Source: an uncultured Eggerthellaceae bacterium
GTDB lineage: Bacteria > Actinomycetota > Coriobacteriia > Coriobacteriales > Eggerthellaceae
Reading direction: 5' to 3'
Assembly (NCBI GenBank): GCA_910588095.1
Contig: CAJUQH010000004.1
Coordinates: 1-64,000, forward strand
Length of the DNA stretch: 64,000 nt
Program-made: the position numbers and the translations under genes
The notes under the pieces: generated by a model
Database searches by the model: none
The model's input: the letters and a program-made list of their open reading frames with translations, nothing else
Told to the model about the DNA's origin: nothing
Part shown: positions 62,110-64,000 of the stretch, piece by piece
How positions within the stretch are numbered: the stretch's first letter is position 1
Layout of the letters: each line of letters starts with the position of its first letter

Positions 62110-63435
62110 CTACTGACGGTCGCCGACCCCGCGCAGCTCTTCCTTGCACCACGGCGGGTAGACGCGCTTGCCTGCCGCATCGGTGAGGTGGTAAGCGCAG
62201 AACGGGATGGCGCGCCCGTCGGGCACGGTAACCATCATCGAGCACTCGCGCAGGCGCTGGGTGTCCATGGACACGGCGTCCATGTAGTTCATGATGATGA
62301 CGGAAAGCCCCGTCTTCACCTCGACGCCCTTCTTGTCCAGGATGTCCAGGAACACCGAGCCCTGGGGGCTGTCGGGACTGTAGCCCTCGGCGTACTCGGC
62401 CATGGTCATGCGCTGGGTAGCCGGGTAGAAGCCGCTCGGATGCTCGGCCGCGTCGTCCTTCACCAGGAACACGCCGGTGTCGCACAGGGGGTTCGAGCAG
62501 CCCAGCGGCCAGATGTCACGCACGCCCAGCAGGCCGTCGGACTGCGCCGCCAGGTTGAATATCACGTCGCCGGCGCTCATGGGCATAGCGCGCTCGGCAT
62601 CGAAGCGGCCCGAGGTGAAGGCCGGCTGCAGCGCCAGGCCCGCCACCACGTCGGAGTTCTCCAGCGCGAAGCGCAGCAGGTCGCCCAGCTGGCTGTCGTT
62701 CAGGCCCGCCACCACCGCCACGGAAAGCACCACCTGGATGCCCACCTCGCGGCACCTCTCGATGGCGCGCAGCTTCACATCCAGGATGTCGCGGCCGCAC
62801 GTGGCCTCGTACACGTTGCCGGTCAGGCCATCGAAGGAAAGGTACACGCCGGTCAGGCCAGCAGCCACCAGGTCCTCGAGGTAGCCTTCCTTGTTGGTGA
62901 TGACCAGGCCGTTGGTGTTCACCTCGATGCCCCAGAAGCCCTTCTGCCGGCCCAGGTAGATGATGTCCACCAGGTCTTTGCGGCAGGTGGGCTCGCCGCC
63001 GGTTATCTGCACGGCGCCGTCGGTGCCCACCTGGTCGGCGATGACGTCGTACATGGCGCTTATCTCATCGAGGCTCGGGTCGTCCTCGCCGCCCACCGCG
63101 CTGGCGAAGCACACGGGGCAGCGCAGGTTGCAGTTGCGCGTGACCTCTATCTCGAGCAGCGTGCCACGGCGCTCGTGGCGCGCGCAGGTGCCGCAGCCGA
63201 AGGGGCACGCGTCGCGCATCGGCTCGGGGTTGGCGGGGCGCGTCTTGGGGAACGCCTCGCTGCGCAGCCACTCGTAGTGGTCGGCATCGGGCCACATGCG
63301 CGTGGTGAGCGGGCCGTGCTCGGGGCACGTGCGGCTCATCCATACGACGCCGTCCTCGTCGGCGAACACCTCCGCCGGGTACTCCTTGAGGCAAGTCGGG
63401 CACAAGGCCCCTGTGTCATGCAGGTGCTTATTCAT
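62110..63435 (-). CDS. Radical SAM enzyme with N-terminal Cys-rich domain (MJ0619-like)
   Basis: The start MNKHLHDTG at 63435 is chosen; it gives 441 residues. The radical SAM cluster motif is C-x3-C-x2-C at Cys102, Cys106 and Cys109 (RNCNLRCPVC), with GGEPTCRKDL following. The first 45 residues contain CPTC and a CPEHG motif, a zinc- or rubredoxin-like element, and further cysteines (CPFGCGTC) precede the core. This layout resembles the MJ0619/TM-type family, some members of which methylate pterins or join lipid chains. It overlaps the DUF2064 gene by 8 nt and precedes ferredoxin-DUF169, implying a shared pathway. The substrate is unknown. Confidence 0.82.
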   Translation of the reverse strand: MNKHLHDTGALCPTCLKEYPAEVFADEDGVVWMSRTCPEHGPLTTRMWPDADHYEWLRSEAFPKTRPANPEPMRDACPFGCGTCARHERRGTLLEIEVTRNCNLRCPVCFASAVGGEDDPSLDEISAMYDVIADQVGTDGAVQITGGEPTCRKDLVDIIYLGRQKGFWGIEVNTNGLVITNKEGYLEDLVAAGLTGVYLSFDGLTGNVYEATCGRDILDVKLRAIERCREVGIQVVLSVAVVAGLNDSQLGDLLRFALENSDVVAGLALQPAFTSGRFDAERAMPMSAGDVIFNLAAQSDGLLGVRDIWPLGCSNPLCDTGVFLVKDDAAEHPSGFYPATQRMTMAEYAEGYSPDSPQGSVFLDILDKKGVEVKTGLSVIIMNYMDAVSMDTQRLRECSMMVTVPDGRAIPFCAYHLTDAAGKRVYPPWCKEELRGVGDRQ

Positions 63436-64000
63436 CGATGTACTGCCTCGGATCATGCTCGTCGTTCGGCGGGGTGCACACGCGTATGCCCATGATGTTC
63501 ACCCAGTCCAGCACGCGGCGCGGCACGAACAGCTCGCTTTGGTACTTGGCCGCCTGCTCGATGGCGTACATGCAGCTTATGGCGTGGGCCAGGTCCACCT
63601 TCTCGTCGATGTCGGCGACCGGCGCGAAGTAGGCCACGGGGATGCCCTTGGCCTCGGTCTTCTCCATGTAGGCATCCAGCGCCGGCTTGCCGTTGAGGTT
63701 GTAGTACACGCCCTGGTGGTCGAGCCCGGTGTTGTGGCTGAAGCCTACCAGCGAGGTGCCGCATTCCTGGCACGGCGCCACGACGAAGCCCGGCGTGCCC
63801 TGGCTCTGGTAGAAGTCGAGCCACTGGAACGCCTGGGTGATATGCGACTTGGGCATGGTGGGCACGTCGGCCCCCACCGACACGATGTGCTCATAGCCCA
63901 TCGCGAATATCTGTCGGAACGCGTCGTCGAAGTGGTCGTCGAAGGTGGCGCCCTTGTCGGTGAGGTAATGGATCTCCATGGGCCACGGGCCGATGGCATC
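63428..64000 (-). CDS. DUF2064/TIGR04282-type glycosyltransferase-like protein (5' end outside window)
   Basis: About 190 residues are visible; the frame remains open to the window edge, seven codons before the first internal Met, so the N-terminus is missing. GYEHIVSVGADVPTMPKSHI matches the nucleotide-binding core of DUF2064 proteins, relatives of family 2 glycosyltransferases known as rSAM/selenodomain-associated transferase 1. The 3' part is diverged and contains CxxC (APCQECGTSL). It is translationally coupled to the radical SAM gene, as in other genomes where these families co-occur. Its acceptor is not known. Confidence 0.7.
   Translation of the reverse strand, partial: DAIGPWPMEIHYLTDKGATFDDHFDDAFRQIFAMGYEHIVSVGADVPTMPKSHITQAFQWLDFYQSQGTPGFVVAPCQECGTSLVGFSHNTGLDHQGVYYNLNGKPALDAYMEKTEAKGIPVAYFAPVADIDEKVDLAHAISCMYAIEQAAKYQSELFVPRRVLDWVNIMGIRVCTPPNDEHDPRQYIDE

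Overview
This 64 kb window is a GC-rich bacterial chromosome segment that looks like a member of class Coriobacteriia (Actinomycetota), most likely family Eggerthellaceae. Reasons: uniformly high GC in core genes, actinobacterial gene arrangements (obg-proB-proA-nadD-yqeK-rsfS, glnA followed by an atypical OmpR-type regulator), a DUF169/ferredoxin protein next to radical-SAM genes, a membrane-anchored LuxR-type regulator, a very large BTAD regulator and big leucine-rich-repeat surface proteins. The assignment rests on gene content only. No rRNA, tRNA, CRISPR array, prophage or transposase was recognised.

Layout. 1-1110: 3' end of a surface-type protein with a DUF6273-like C-terminus and a terminator hairpin. 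1173-12179 (minus): secA, prfB, split transketolase, ftsE, ftsX, ctp protease, rnr. 12332-16283: giant ATPase/BTAD regulator divergent from a P1-family peptidase, with palindromic operator-like sites between them. 16249-22892 (minus): rplU-rpmA (own promoter and terminator), then obg-proB-proA-nadD-yqeK-rsfS. 22967-28484 (minus): polA, a GlnR-like regulator, glnA (with a GlnR-box-like promoter), rpmE. 28719-29281 (plus): RelB/DinJ-YafQ toxin-antitoxin pair with a palindromic operator. 29319-34107 (minus): a small unknown ORF and a 1361-aa repeat surface protein with a long structured leader. 34216-39577 (minus): lipoprotein solute-binding protein, M16C peptidase, tail-anchored protein, PASTA-like membrane protein, strong terminator. 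39938-47812 (minus): histidine operon hisZG-D-C-B-H-A-F-(39-aa ORF)-I with a hisZ-hisG fusion and an in-frame insertion in hisH; hisE is not in the window. 47979-51807: truA, a 70-aa ORF, a 42-aa toxin-like peptide gene on the other strand, priA. 52000-56357: three-gene ABC exporter divergent from the LuxR regulator. 56425-57812 (minus): metK behind a SAM-clan riboswitch. 58038-61006 (plus): a second repeat surface protein with the same type of leader. 61023-64000 (minus): DUF2064 transferase (cut by the window end), radical SAM enzyme, ferredoxin/DUF169 protein.

The most striking signal is a pair of roughly 185-nt leader elements (about 33891-34077 minus and 58067-58249 plus) in front of the two repeat surface-protein genes. 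Each has a sigma70-like promoter, then a long imperfect hairpin whose stem sequence differs completely between copies while pairing is preserved, a conserved apical loop, and a conserved downstream segment able to pair with that loop (9 bp) to form a pseudoknot. This is a candidate undescribed cis-regulatory RNA. I found it by eye; it needs covariance analysis across related genomes.
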